Below are positions 47,522 through 55,696 of a DNA stretch of 64,000 nt, one piece after another (within the stretch, counting starts at the first letter, position 1; each line of letters starts with the position of its first letter). The notes under the pieces are model-generated. The model had not been told where the DNA came from, made no database searches, and saw only the letters and a program-made list of their open reading frames with translations. Source of the stretch: Candidatus Lutibacillus vidarii (GTDB lineage Bacteria > Actinomycetota > Actinomycetes > Actinomycetales > Dermatophilaceae); assembly GCA_016717165.1 (NCBI GenBank), contig JADKGA010000002.1:744001-808000 (forward strand), in the 5' to 3' direction. The position numbers and the translations under genes were made by a program.

Positions 47522-48985
47522 ATGCCCTTCGACTTCAAGGTCGCCGACCTTTCCCTGGCCCACGCCGGCCGGCACCAGCTGCGCCTGGCCGAGCACGAGA
47601 TGCCCGGCCTCATGGCCCTGCGTGAGCAGTACCGCGACAGCCAGCCGCTGCGCGGCGCCCGGATCGCCGGCTCGCTGCACATGACCGTCCAGACCGGGGT
47701 GCTCATCGAGACCCTCGTGGCTCTCGGCGCCCAGGTGCGCTGGGCCTCGTGCAATATCTTCTCCACCCAGGACGAGGCGGCCGCCGCGGTCGTCGTCGGC
47801 CCCGCTGGCACCCCGGAGGACCCCCAGGGCGTGCCCTGCTTCGCCTGGAAGGGCGAGAGCCTCGAGGAGTACTGGTGGTGCACCGACCAGATCCTCACCT
47901 GGCCCGCTGACGCGGACGGCGCCACCGGACCGAACATGATCCTCGATGACGGTGGCGACGCCACCTTGCTGGTCCACAAGGGCCGCGAGTGGGAGCAGGC
48001 CGGTCTGGTCCCGCCGACGACCGAGGAGGACTCCGAGGAGTTCGCCGTCGTCAAGGCGCTGGTGCGGCATACCCTCGCCAGTGACCCGCAGAAGTGGACC
48101 CGCACCGCGGCCGGCATCAAGGGCGTGACCGAGGAGACGACCACGGGCGTGCACCGGCTCTACCAGCTGGCCGAGGCCGGCGAGCTGCTCTTCCCGGCGA
48201 TCAATGTCAACGACTCGGTCACCAAGTCCAAGTTCGACAACAAGTACGGCTGCCGGCACTCCCTCGTCGACGGGCTCAACCGGGCCACCGACGTCCTCAT
48301 CGGTGGCAAGGTCGCGATCGTCTGCGGGTATGGCGATGTGGGCAAGGGCTGCGCGGAGTCGCTCGCCGGCCAGGGCGCCCGGGTCATCGTCACCGAGATC
48401 GACCCGATCTGTGCGTTGCAGGCAGCCATGGAGGGCTACCAGGTGGCCCGGCTGGAGGACGTCATCGGCCGCGCCGACATCGTCATCACCGCGACCGGCT
48501 GCTTCAACGTTGTCACCGCCGAGCACATGGCGGCGATGAAGAACAAGGCGATCGTCGCCAATATCGGGCATTTCGACAACGAGATCGACATGGCCGGGCT
48601 GGCCCGCACCCCGGGGATCACCAAGACCTCGATCAAGCCGCAGGTCGACGAATGGACCTACCCGGACGGGCACTCGATCATCGTCTTGTCCGAGGGTCGG
48701 CTGATGAACCTCGGCAATGCGACCGGTCACCCGAGCTTCGTCATGTCGAACTCGTTCAGCAACCAGACCATCGCGCAGATCGAGCTCTTCACCGCGACGC
48801 AGGAGTATGTCGACGAGGCGGGGGCACCGACGGTGACGACCCTGCCGAAGCACCTCGACGAGCTCGTCGCCCGACTGCACCTCGAGGCCCTCGGGGTGGA
48901 CCTCACCGAGCTGACCAAGGAACAGGCCGAGTACCTCGGCGTCGACGTCGCCGGACCGTACAAGCCGGACCACTACCGGTACTGA
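47522..48985 (+). CDS. ahcY: Adenosylhomocysteinase
   Basis: 487 residues. It splits S-adenosylhomocysteine to adenosine and homocysteine, removing the inhibitor formed by methyltransferases. FKVADLSLAHAGRHQLRLAE is the family start, TVQTGVLIETLVALGAQVRW the substrate loop, NDSVTKSKFDNKYGCRHSLV the catalytic Lys/Asp region, and VAIVCGYGDVGKGCAESLAG the NAD motif. KPDHYRY is the conserved C-terminus. ATG at 47522 has GGAG seven bases upstream; the open frame extends 18 codons into the structured leader. The gene is syntenic with mycobacterial sahH-mtrA. Confidence 0.97.
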   Translation: MPFDFKVADLSLAHAGRHQLRLAEHEMPGLMALREQYRDSQPLRGARIAGSLHMTVQTGVLIETLVALGAQVRWASCNIFSTQDEAAAAVVVGPAGTPEDPQGVPCFAWKGESLEEYWWCTDQILTWPADADGATGPNMILDDGGDATLLVHKGREWEQAGLVPPTTEEDSEEFAVVKALVRHTLASDPQKWTRTAAGIKGVTEETTTGVHRLYQLAEAGELLFPAINVNDSVTKSKFDNKYGCRHSLVDGLNRATDVLIGGKVAIVCGYGDVGKGCAESLAGQGARVIVTEIDPICALQAAMEGYQVARLEDVIGRADIVITATGCFNVVTAEHMAAMKNKAIVANIGHFDNEIDMAGLARTPGITKTSIKPQVDEWTYPDGHSIIVLSEGRLMNLGNATGHPSFVMSNSFSNQTIAQIELFTATQEYVDEAGAPTVTTLPKHLDELVARLHLEALGVDLTELTKEQAEYLGVDVAGPYKPDHYRY

Positions 48986-49135
48986 CCTCCGCACGCTCGT
49001 CGGCGGCACGGAACTGACGATTCGACCCCCTCGGGGGGCGCAGCCTCGACGTCGGATGTCCGCTTTTCGCCGACACGCGAAGTTGCGACCCCCACCGACT
49101 TGCACAGGCGCGGGGGGGACCGTGCATACTGTCCT

Positions 49136-49171
49136 GGAAGGCGCCCTTCACCCCCTGGGAGGGCGCCTTCC
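49136..49171 (+). terminator. Strong hairpin between ahcY and mtrA (terminator or start of a short RNA)
   Basis: GGAAGGCGCCCT and AGGGCGCCTTCC are perfect 12-base arms with a 12-base loop (TCACCCCCTGGG). The sequence after it is TTAT, a weak U-tract. A promoter-like CATACT ends six bases before the first arm, so it could also be the beginning of a transcript. Confidence 0.55.
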
Positions 49172-49263
49172 TTATGCCCGCACGGGCCTGCCCTCGCGAC
49201 GGGACCAGATGCCACGGTTCGCCACCTGACGCGAGGTCCGGCTCGTCCGGCACGGCGCCCAGG

Positions 49264-49280
49264 TATGCCGCACCGGCATA
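49264..49280. promoter_or_regulatory. Perfect inverted repeat upstream of mtrA
   Basis: TATGCCG-CAC-CGGCATA, seven-base arms, 66 bases before the mtrA start. Promoter-like TGTGAT follows at once. It is not the direct-repeat type of site bound by MtrA itself, so another regulator is implied. Confidence 0.5.
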
Positions 49281-49309
49281 TGTGATGATGGGGCCGCTGG
49301 GCACCGTGT

Positions 49310-49329
49310 CCCCGGACAGTGCTCCGGGG
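49310..49329 (+). promoter_or_regulatory. Hairpin next to the mtrA ribosome-binding site
   Basis: CCCCGGA (49310-49316) and TCCGGGG (49323-49329) are perfect arms around a six-base loop. The AAGGAGG ribosome site begins seven bases later. It may tune mtrA translation or mRNA stability. Confidence 0.45.
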
Positions 49330-49346
49330 TGGCCTAAGGAGGGCGC

Positions 49347-50024
49347 GTGAGGGGACGACTGCTCGTCGTCGACGACGACCTGGCCCTGGCCGAGATGCTC
49401 GGCATTGTCCTGCACTCCGAGGGCTTCGACGTCACCCACGTCGCCGACGGCTCCGCCGCCGTGGCGGCCTTCCGGGAGAGTCGTCCCGACCTGGTCCTGC
49501 TGGACGTCATGCTGCCGGGCATGGATGGCATCGAGATCTGTCGGCGGATCCGCGCCGAGTCCGGCGTGCCGATCGTCATGCTCACCGCCCGCACCGACAC
49601 CGTCGACGTCGTCGTCGGGCTGGAGTCCGGTGCAGACGACTATGTCCTCAAGCCGTTCAAGCCCCAGGAGCTCATCGCCCGGGTCCGGGCCCGACTGCGT
49701 CGTGGCGACGAACCGGCCCAGGAACGGCTCTCCATCGGCGACCTCGAGATCGACGTCGCCGGTCACTCGGTCCGTCGCGGGGGAGTCGCCCTCTCGCTCA
49801 CCCCGCTGGAGTTCGACCTCCTCGTCGCGCTGGCCCGCAAGCCCTGGCAGGTGTTCAGCCGCGAGGTCCTCCTCGAACAGGTGTGGGGCTACCGGCACGC
49901 CGGCGACACCCGGCTCGTCAACGTCCACGTCCAGCGGCTGCGCAGCAAGATCGAGCACGACCCGGAGCGTCCGGAGATCGTCGTCACCGTCCGCGGCGTC
50001 GGCTACAAGGCCGGCCCGGCCTGA
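49347..50024 (+). CDS. mtrA: Response regulator MtrA
   Basis: 225 residues, GTG start after AAGGAGG. Receiver domain: acidic pocket D9-D11, phosphoacceptor D53 (LVLLDVMLPGMDG), MLTAR switch threonine and YVLKPFK lysine. OmpR-type winged helix from LSIGDLEIDVAGHSVRRGG to LVNVHVQRLRSKIEHDPERP and VRGVGYKAGPA. MtrA controls cell-wall hydrolases, division and replication genes in actinobacteria. It is followed after two bases by mtrB and then lpqB, the canonical order. The leader carries an inverted repeat and a hairpin. Confidence 0.96.
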   Translation: MRGRLLVVDDDLALAEMLGIVLHSEGFDVTHVADGSAAVAAFRESRPDLVLLDVMLPGMDGIEICRRIRAESGVPIVMLTARTDTVDVVVGLESGADDYVLKPFKPQELIARVRARLRRGDEPAQERLSIGDLEIDVAGHSVRRGGVALSLTPLEFDLLVALARKPWQVFSREVLLEQVWGYRHAGDTRLVNVHVQRLRSKIEHDPERPEIVVTVRGVGYKAGPA

Positions 50025-50026
50025 CG

Positions 50027-51664
50027 ATGTCGGACCCTCGGCCCGGCGAGGCCAGCGGCGAGATCAGCGGCGGGGCCGGTCGGGCCGGTCGGGTCGGGCG
50101 GGCAGCCCTGGCGTACTGGCGCCGTTCCCTGTCGGCGCGGGTCGTCGCGACGACCATGGTGCTCGGCCTGGTCATGACCGTGGCCATCGGGTCGTATCTG
50201 TACAACCGGGTGGCCACCGGCCTGGTCGCTGATGCCGAGCGGGTCGCCACCGCGGAGGCGTTGCGGTTGCATCGCGAGACTCAGTCACAGGTCGACCACA
50301 CCGACAAGGCCTCGGTCGCCGACCTCCAACAGCTGGCCGAGCAGCTGGTCCAGTCCCTCGCCGGCGGTGACGGGTCTCGGTATGCCGCGCTCGTCCGCTC
50401 GGTGGGGAACACCAACACCCAACAGCTCTCCGCCGTCATGCCGCGCGGGGTCGGCATCGTCGTCCCCGAGGAGCTCCGGCAGGCTGTGGCCGCCAACCCC
50501 GACGTCCAGCAGACCCAGGTCGTCTCTCTTGTCGACCCCGGGACAGGCGCTCCACTGTCGGCGGTCGTCGTGGGACAGCAGGTCTCCTTCCCGGTCGTCG
50601 GGGAATACTCCTTGTACCTCGTCTACCCGATGAGCCGGGAGCGCGACACCCTGTCGGTCATCGCACGCACATTCGGGCTCGGGGCGGCGCTCATCGTCCT
50701 CCTGGTGGGTGCGATCGCCTGGGCGGTCAGCCGGCTCGTCGTCCGACCGGTCCGTCAGGCCGCCGGGGTGGCCGAGCAGCTCGCCGCGGGGCATCTCGAG
50801 GAACGGATGCCGACCAAGGGCGAGGACGACCTGGCTCGGCTCGGCAAGTCCTTCAACGAGATGGCCGCCGGCCTCCAGGAACAGATCGTCCGGCTCGAAC
50901 AGCTCTCCACCCTGCAGCAGCAGTTCGTCTCCGATGTCTCCCACGAGCTCCGCACCCCGTTGACGACGATCCGGATGGCCGCCGACCTCATCCACGACTC
51001 TCGGACCGCCTTCGACCCCGCGGTGTCCCGGTCCGCCGAGCTGCTCCATGCCGAGCTGGACCGGTTCGAAGCGCTCTTGTCCGACCTGCTGGAGATCAGC
51101 CGGTACGACGCCGGGGCCGCCGACATCGACGTCGAACCCACCGACGTCCGCTCGCTGGTCGCCCGGGTCGTCGCCGCTGCTGCGCCATTGGCTCAACGGC
51201 GCGGCAGCCCGGTCGACGTCGTCGCGCCGCCGCAGCCGTGCATCGCCGACGTCGAGTCGCGCCGGATCGAACGGATCCTGCGCAACCTCGTCGTCAACGC
51301 CATCGAGCATGGTGAAGGTCGCCCCATCGTCGTCACCGTCGCGGGGAACGACTCGGCCGTTGCGGTCTCGGTCCGGGACCACGGCGTCGGGCTGCGACCC
51401 GGCGACAGCGCCAAGGTCTTCAACCGGTTCTGGCGGGGCGATCCCGCTCGGGCCCGGACGACCGGCGGGACCGGCCTCGGACTGGCCATCTCGCTCCAGG
51501 ATGCCCGGCTCCACCATGGCTGGCTCCAGGCGTGGGGAGACCCGGGGGTCGGTTCGTGCTTCCGGCTCACCGTGCCTCGTTCACTGCGGGCGCCGATCGA
51601 GGCTTCGCCGCTCCCGCTCAACCCCACGGTCGGGCTCCCGGTCACCGTGGATGTGTCTCCGTGA
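50027..51664 (+). CDS. mtrB: Sensor histidine kinase MtrB
   Basis: 545 residues. First membrane helix near residues 40-62 (VVATTMVLGLVMTVAIGSYL), an extracytoplasmic sensor of about 160 residues, second helix (LGAALIVLLVGAIAWAV), HAMP domain (RPVRQAAGVAEQLAAGHLEERM), H-box FVSDVSHELRTPL with the phosphorylated histidine near residue 306, and ATPase motifs NLVVNAIEHGEG, VRDHGVGL and GGTGLGLAIS. ATG at 50027 is chosen; the frame is open back into mtrA. The stop overlaps the lpqB start (GTGA). It phosphorylates MtrA. Confidence 0.96.
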   Translation: MSDPRPGEASGEISGGAGRAGRVGRAALAYWRRSLSARVVATTMVLGLVMTVAIGSYLYNRVATGLVADAERVATAEALRLHRETQSQVDHTDKASVADLQQLAEQLVQSLAGGDGSRYAALVRSVGNTNTQQLSAVMPRGVGIVVPEELRQAVAANPDVQQTQVVSLVDPGTGAPLSAVVVGQQVSFPVVGEYSLYLVYPMSRERDTLSVIARTFGLGAALIVLLVGAIAWAVSRLVVRPVRQAAGVAEQLAAGHLEERMPTKGEDDLARLGKSFNEMAAGLQEQIVRLEQLSTLQQQFVSDVSHELRTPLTTIRMAADLIHDSRTAFDPAVSRSAELLHAELDRFEALLSDLLEISRYDAGAADIDVEPTDVRSLVARVVAAAAPLAQRRGSPVDVVAPPQPCIADVESRRIERILRNLVVNAIEHGEGRPIVVTVAGNDSAVAVSVRDHGVGLRPGDSAKVFNRFWRGDPARARTTGGTGLGLAISLQDARLHHGWLQAWGDPGVGSCFRLTVPRSLRAPIEASPLPLNPTVGLPVTVDVSP

Positions 51665-53472
51665 CCGGCCCCCGTTGTCTCCGTCCGCGCAGGACGGGCG
51701 CGGTGGTCGCGGGCCTGCTTGCCCTGGTCCTCGGGGCCTGCGGCGGCCTGCCGACCGCCGGGCCGGTCCGCCCGGGCCGCGCCGTCGACGAGCCGCAGGT
51801 CGAGCCGATCCGGATCGTCCCGCAAGGGCCGGTCGATGGGGCGAGCAAGACGCAGATCGCGGTCGGCTTCATCCGCGCCGGCGCCGGCTTCCAAGAGACC
51901 GCCGACGGGCCGAATGTCGCTCAGGAGTTCCTGGTCGACTCCTCGGCCAAGGCGTGGCGCCCCACGTCGACGGTCACCGTCGTGGGGTACGACCTCACCG
52001 CGACCGAGCTCACCTCGGGCGCGATCCGGGTCAGCGCCAGCGCGGTGGCGACGGTGACGGCGCAGGGCCGGTATGTCGAGCTCGCTCCCGGCTCCACGGT
52101 CACGGCGACCCTGGCGATGAGTCAGGTCGGCGGTCAGTGGCGGGCCGTCCTGCCCGAGGGTTTCGGTCTGTGGCTGACCCCGCCGGACTTCGAGCGGCTG
52201 TTTCAGCCGGTCCGACTCGCCTATGTGGCCAGCGACCGGCTCGCCACTCTTGCCGATGTCCGCTGGTTTGCCAAGGGCTCAGGACTGGCCACCTCGATCG
52301 CCCGGGCCGAGATCGCCGCGGTTCCGACCTACCTGACCGGCGCCGTCCGGGCGGGCTTCCCGGACGGGTCGGCGCTCGCCGTCGACGCGGTCGCGGTCGA
52401 CCAGGGCATCGCGACCATCCAGCTCAACGAGGTCGCCCTGCGGACCGACCAGACGCAGCGGTCCGTCATGTACGCCCAGCTCGTCACCGGGCTGCTCCAG
52501 GCTCCGAATGTCAACGGGGTGAGCATCGTTGTCGGGCGGACGCCCCTCGAGCTGGGTGGGGTCGACCTCCCGGTGCGGTCGATGGATCAGCTCGGACTCA
52601 GCGTGGGCCATCCGACTCCGGCCCCGTTCGCTCTCGTCCGCAGCGGGACCGTCCTGCGGCGGCTCGCGCCACTGGACATCGCTGAGCTCGACACCCGCCC
52701 CAACCTGCGCCCGTCGCCCAGCCAGTCGGCCACAGCGGCCCTGCCCAGCGTCGCGACGGGCTGGGTCTGGCTCGCTGCGGCGCCCGATGGCTCGGAGATC
52801 GCCGCCGTCGGCGGCGACCGCAAGCAGCTGCGTCGGTGGCGTGGCGAGCAGGCGCTCGACGTCGCCGGGGTGGGCTTCGGCCTGGTTCGCCCCGCGTATG
52901 ACGACCGCGGCTACCTGTGGGTCGCCGGGTCGGATGCCGCGCGCGGGACCACCGTCTGGGTTCTCGACCGAGCCGTGGACGATACCCGCGCCCAGGCCAT
53001 CAGCTCGGGGTGGCTCACCGGTAGATCGATCCTCAGCCTTCGAGTCTCACCCGACGGGACGAGGGTCGCCGTGGTGTCCCGAGGAGCGGACGGGGACCGG
53101 CTCGATATTGCCGGGGTGGTGCGCGACCCCCGTGGCCGACCGGTGGCCCTGGCTCAGCCATGGCGCCAGGCTGACCCCCTCGTCACTGTTCGCGATGTCA
53201 CCTGGGTGGACTCCGACACCCTCGCCGTTCTCGGTCGGACCCGGGCCACCGACCCGATGCGGCCGTACCTCGCCCCCATCGGGCAGGGGATCGGCCTTCG
53301 CGACCCGGGTGCCTCGCTCATGACGCCCGTGCCCGGCGCCAGGTCGATCACGTCGGTCGGCGGAGTCCGGCGGCTCGTCATCGGCTCCGACGACGGAGTG
53401 GTCCGTGCCCGGGCCGGCAACTCCTGGCTGACCCTTCCTGGGGTCACCGAGGTCGTCCAACCCGGGGCGTGA
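51661..53472 (+). CDS. lpqB: Lipoprotein LpqB
   Basis: 603 residues. A lipoprotein signal peptide (VVAGLLALVLGACGG) places the lipidated cysteine at residue 27. A GerMN-like domain (SGAIRVSASAVATV to QLVTGLLQAPNVNGVSIVVG) is followed by a beta-propeller-like domain with TGWVWLAAAPDGSEIAAVGG, SLRVSPDGTRVAVVSRG and WVDSDTLAVLGR. LpqB binds the MtrB sensor domain at the cell surface and modulates MtrA signalling. It is coupled to mtrB by a four-base overlap. Confidence 0.95.
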   Translation: MTGPRCLRPRRTGAVVAGLLALVLGACGGLPTAGPVRPGRAVDEPQVEPIRIVPQGPVDGASKTQIAVGFIRAGAGFQETADGPNVAQEFLVDSSAKAWRPTSTVTVVGYDLTATELTSGAIRVSASAVATVTAQGRYVELAPGSTVTATLAMSQVGGQWRAVLPEGFGLWLTPPDFERLFQPVRLAYVASDRLATLADVRWFAKGSGLATSIARAEIAAVPTYLTGAVRAGFPDGSALAVDAVAVDQGIATIQLNEVALRTDQTQRSVMYAQLVTGLLQAPNVNGVSIVVGRTPLELGGVDLPVRSMDQLGLSVGHPTPAPFALVRSGTVLRRLAPLDIAELDTRPNLRPSPSQSATAALPSVATGWVWLAAAPDGSEIAAVGGDRKQLRRWRGEQALDVAGVGFGLVRPAYDDRGYLWVAGSDAARGTTVWVLDRAVDDTRAQAISSGWLTGRSILSLRVSPDGTRVAVVSRGADGDRLDIAGVVRDPRGRPVALAQPWRQADPLVTVRDVTWVDSDTLAVLGRTRATDPMRPYLAPIGQGIGLRDPGASLMTPVPGARSITSVGGVRRLVIGSDDGVVRARAGNSWLTLPGVTEVVQPGA

Positions 53473-53477
53473 GCCCG

Positions 53478-53516
53478 TCGTCCACAGGGCCGGGCTCGGT
53501 GGTCCCACGGTCCACA
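53478..53516 (+). repeat. Two DnaA-box-like nonamers between lpqB and comF
   Basis: TCGTCCACA (53478-53486) and CGGTCCACA (53508-53516) lie 30 bases apart. The first differs in one base and the second in two from the actinobacterial DnaA box TTGTCCACA. Both are followed by G. Two sites alone do not make an origin, but DnaA could bind here as a regulator. Confidence 0.3.
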
Positions 53517-53568
53517 GCCGGCTCGCGGTCGGCTTGCCATCCGATTCCGGCTTGGTTGGGCTCGGTCC

Positions 53569-54279
53569 ATGGGACCTCTCGACGCGATCCTCGACCTCGT
53601 GCTGCCGGCGACCTGCGCGGGATGTGGTGCCGTCTCGCACGCGTGGTGCCCGCGGTGTGCGGCCGAGCTGGTGCGGGCCGGTCGTGGGCCGAAGCCACTG
53701 CGGGCCGACCCAACTCCCCGGCCGCCGGGCCTGCCCCCGGTTCACGCGGCGGCGGCATACGCCGGTGTGGTGCGTACGGCACTGTTGGCCTACAAGGACG
53801 GCGGCCGGCGGGACCTGCGATCGGTCCTCGCGCCGCTCCTCGTCTGCGCCGTCAAGGCGGCCGATCCCGGCGGGGACGCGGTCCTGGTCCCGATGCCCTC
53901 ACGCGCGGCCGCTCGACGACGGCGAGGGGACGCCCCCGTCGCCGACCTGGTGCGGGTGGTCGGCGAGGTGACCGGCCGTGCCGTCGCCGACATGCTGCGG
54001 CCGGTGCGCCCCCTCGTCGACCAGGCCGGCCTCGACACCAGCAGGCGACAGGCCAACCTGGCCGGTGCCTACCGAGCCCGGGCGGATGCCGACCTGGCCG
54101 CGGGTCGGGCGGTGCTGCTCCTCGACGATGTCGTGACGACCGGAGCGACCCTGGCCGAGGCCGCGCGCGCCGTCCGGGCTGTGGGTGCCCATCCCGTGGG
54201 GTGCGCCACCGTTGCCGCGACGCGCCGCAGACCCCTGCCCTGCCGCGCAGGAACCCACAGCGGTAGCGTTTCGTCATGA
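53569..54279 (+). CDS. ComF-family phosphoribosyltransferase-like protein
   Basis: 236 residues. An N-terminal double-zinc-ribbon has C16, C19, C27 and C30 (CAGC, WCPRC). LLAYKDGGRRDLRSVLAPLL and VLVPMPSRAAARRRRGDAPV follow, then the PRPP-binding loop VLLLDDVVTTGATLAEAARA. This fits the Rv3242c/ComFC family, whose Gram-positive relatives act in DNA uptake. No other competence gene is close; in actinomycetes it simply lies between lpqB and hpf. Ninety-six bases after lpqB, it may be read from the mtrA promoter. Confidence 0.9.
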   Translation: MGPLDAILDLVLPATCAGCGAVSHAWCPRCAAELVRAGRGPKPLRADPTPRPPGLPPVHAAAAYAGVVRTALLAYKDGGRRDLRSVLAPLLVCAVKAADPGGDAVLVPMPSRAAARRRRGDAPVADLVRVVGEVTGRAVADMLRPVRPLVDQAGLDTSRRQANLAGAYRARADADLAAGRAVLLLDDVVTTGATLAEAARAVRAVGAHPVGCATVAATRRRPLPCRAGTHSGSVSS

Positions 54280-54291
54280 GAGTAGGCGTGG

Positions 54292-54324
54292 CTCAGCGGA
54301 CGCGGGGGTGGTGTCCGGGCTGAG
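54292..54324 (+). terminator. Hairpin between comF and hpf
   Basis: CTCAGC plus GGAC (54292-54301) pair with GTCC (54313-54316) and GCTGAG (54319-54324), with a two-base GG bulge. No U-tract follows. It probably ends the mtrAB-lpqB-comF transcript or lies in the hpf leader. Confidence 0.45.
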
Positions 54325-54375
54325 TGGGGGACCCGCCCCGCTAGGACGATCCGCGCGATTCTCGAAGGAGTAGTC

Positions 54376-54975
54376 ATGGACCTCACCGTCACCGGTCGCC
54401 ACATCCAGGTGTCCCAGCAGCTGCGGGAGCGCCTCGACGATCGACTCGACAAAGTCGCTCAGCTGGCACCGACGATCCACCGCGTCGACGTCGTGGTGAC
54501 TCACGAGCGTCAGGCCCGTAACTCCGAGAGCGTTGAGGTCACCTGCTACGGGCGGGGTCCGGTTATCCGGGCCGAGGCCAGCGCGGACGACAAGTACGCG
54601 GCGCTCGACGCCGCGTTCGACAAGCTCACCGAGCGGCTCCGTCGCGCGGCGGACCGGCGCCGGGTGAGCCGGGGCAAGCGGCCCGAGACCGGCGACGTTC
54701 CTGGGGCGGCGGCTCCGGTCGCGGTGGCGACGGGGCTGGACGCAGTCGATGAGGCCGGCGCCTTCGGCGACTCACCCATCGAGGTGCGCGAGAAGGTGCA
54801 CAGCTCCGCCCCGATGAGCCTCGAGGACGCCCTCAACGAGATGGAGCTCGTGGGTCACGACTTCTATCTCTTCCACGACGTCGAGACCGGCAAGCCGAGC
54901 GTGCTCTACCGCCGACGCGGCTGGTCCTATGGCGTCATCCACCTCGACCTCGTCGAACCCGCACCGGCCTCCTGA
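54376..54975 (+). CDS. hpf: Long-form ribosome hibernation-promoting factor
   Basis: 199 residues. Residues 1-100 are the HPF/YfiA beta-alpha fold (MDLTVTGRHIQVSQQLRERL, DRLDKVAQLAPTIHRVDVVV, DDKYAALDAAFDKLTERLRR), binding the 30S decoding and mRNA channel. A flexible linker leads to the C-terminal dimer domain (VREKVHSSAPMSLEDALNEM, ELVGHDFYLFHDVETGKPSV, LYRRRGWSYGVIHL) that pairs two ribosomes into 100S particles. A clear AAGGAG precedes the ATG. Place before secA matches Rv3241c. Confidence 0.95.
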   Translation: MDLTVTGRHIQVSQQLRERLDDRLDKVAQLAPTIHRVDVVVTHERQARNSESVEVTCYGRGPVIRAEASADDKYAALDAAFDKLTERLRRAADRRRVSRGKRPETGDVPGAAAPVAVATGLDAVDEAGAFGDSPIEVREKVHSSAPMSLEDALNEMELVGHDFYLFHDVETGKPSVLYRRRGWSYGVIHLDLVEPAPAS

Positions 54976-55030
54976 CGTCGCCCTTTCAGGGGACTAGTCC
55001 GCCCGGGCTGGTCTGCGTCATGCTGGGCCA

Positions 55031-55687
55031 ATGGCGGTCCGCGTGCTCCTGGCCGACGGGCACTCACTGCTTCGTCGCGGCCTCCGTGCGACCGTCGCGG
55101 CCGACCCCGACGTCGAGGTCGTCGCTGAGGCCGAGGACGGCGCGTCGGCAGTGCGGCTGGCCCGAGAGCTGGCCCCTGACGTCGCGCTCATCGACGCTGA
55201 CCTGCCTCCCACGGGCGGGGCGGCGGTCTGTTACGAGATCACCAGCAGCCTGCCGGTCCGCGTGGCGATGCTCGGGTCGGTCGGCGCCGAGCACGACATC
55301 GTCCAGGCAGTCCGGGCCGGAGCGAGCGGGTATCTCCTCAAGGCGACGGCCGTCGACGAGGCCGCCGAGGCAGTCGGATGCCTGGCCCGGGGGGAGTCCT
55401 TCCTCTCCCGTGCGATGGTGTCCAGCGTCCTGGCGATGGTGGCGAACTGCGCCGAGGCATCCCCGACGCCGCGCGCCGAGAGCCATTCGCGGCTGACCGC
55501 CCGGGAGCGCGAGGTCCTCGGTCATGTCGCCGAGGGGCTGGGGAACCGGGAGATCGCCCGCACCCTGTTCATCTCCGAGAACACGGTGAAGAACCACCTC
55601 CGCTCGATCCTGGAGAAGCTGGGGGTGCGCACCCGCACCGAGGCGGCCTCCTATGCGCTCCGCGCGGGTGTCGTGGACCTCCGCTAG
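55031..55687 (+). CDS. NarL/LuxR-type response regulator with altered acidic pocket
   Basis: 218 residues. Receiver: VRVLLADGHSLLRRGLRATV, phosphoacceptor D55 (VALIDADLPPTGG) and K104 (GYLLKATAVDE). The acidic pocket is normally Asp-Asp; here it is D9-G10, so magnesium binding may be weak. The switch position is S83. A GerE/LuxR helix-turn-helix runs from LTAREREVLGHVAEGLGNREI to ENTVKNHLRSILEKLGVRTR. No kinase gene is adjacent. It may be an orphan, perhaps phosphorylation-independent. The AlkX-like gene starts nine bases later. Confidence 0.88.
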   Translation: MAVRVLLADGHSLLRRGLRATVAADPDVEVVAEAEDGASAVRLARELAPDVALIDADLPPTGGAAVCYEITSSLPVRVAMLGSVGAEHDIVQAVRAGASGYLLKATAVDEAAEAVGCLARGESFLSRAMVSSVLAMVANCAEASPTPRAESHSRLTAREREVLGHVAEGLGNREIARTLFISENTVKNHLRSILEKLGVRTRTEAASYALRAGVVDLR

Positions 55688-55696
55688 CCTGCCGAG

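Larger units (their letters stand above)
48986..49346. other. Intergenic region ahcY-mtrA (361 bases) rich in inverted repeats
   Basis: No gene is recognised. It holds a short GC hairpin (CCCC-CTCG-GGGG, 49026-49037) soon after the ahcY stop, a possible promoter (TTGCAC at 49100, CATACT at 49125), a long hairpin at 49136-49171, an inverted repeat at 49264-49280 and a hairpin before the mtrA ribosome site at 49310-49329. Confidence 0.6.

Noticed and set aside
49136..49171. 6C-type small RNA
   Set aside because: The loop has five consecutive C, and only one such hairpin is present where the class has two.
53473..53568. Chromosome origin
   Set aside because: Only two imperfect DnaA-like boxes are present, and there is no dnaA/dnaN or AT-rich unwinding region.
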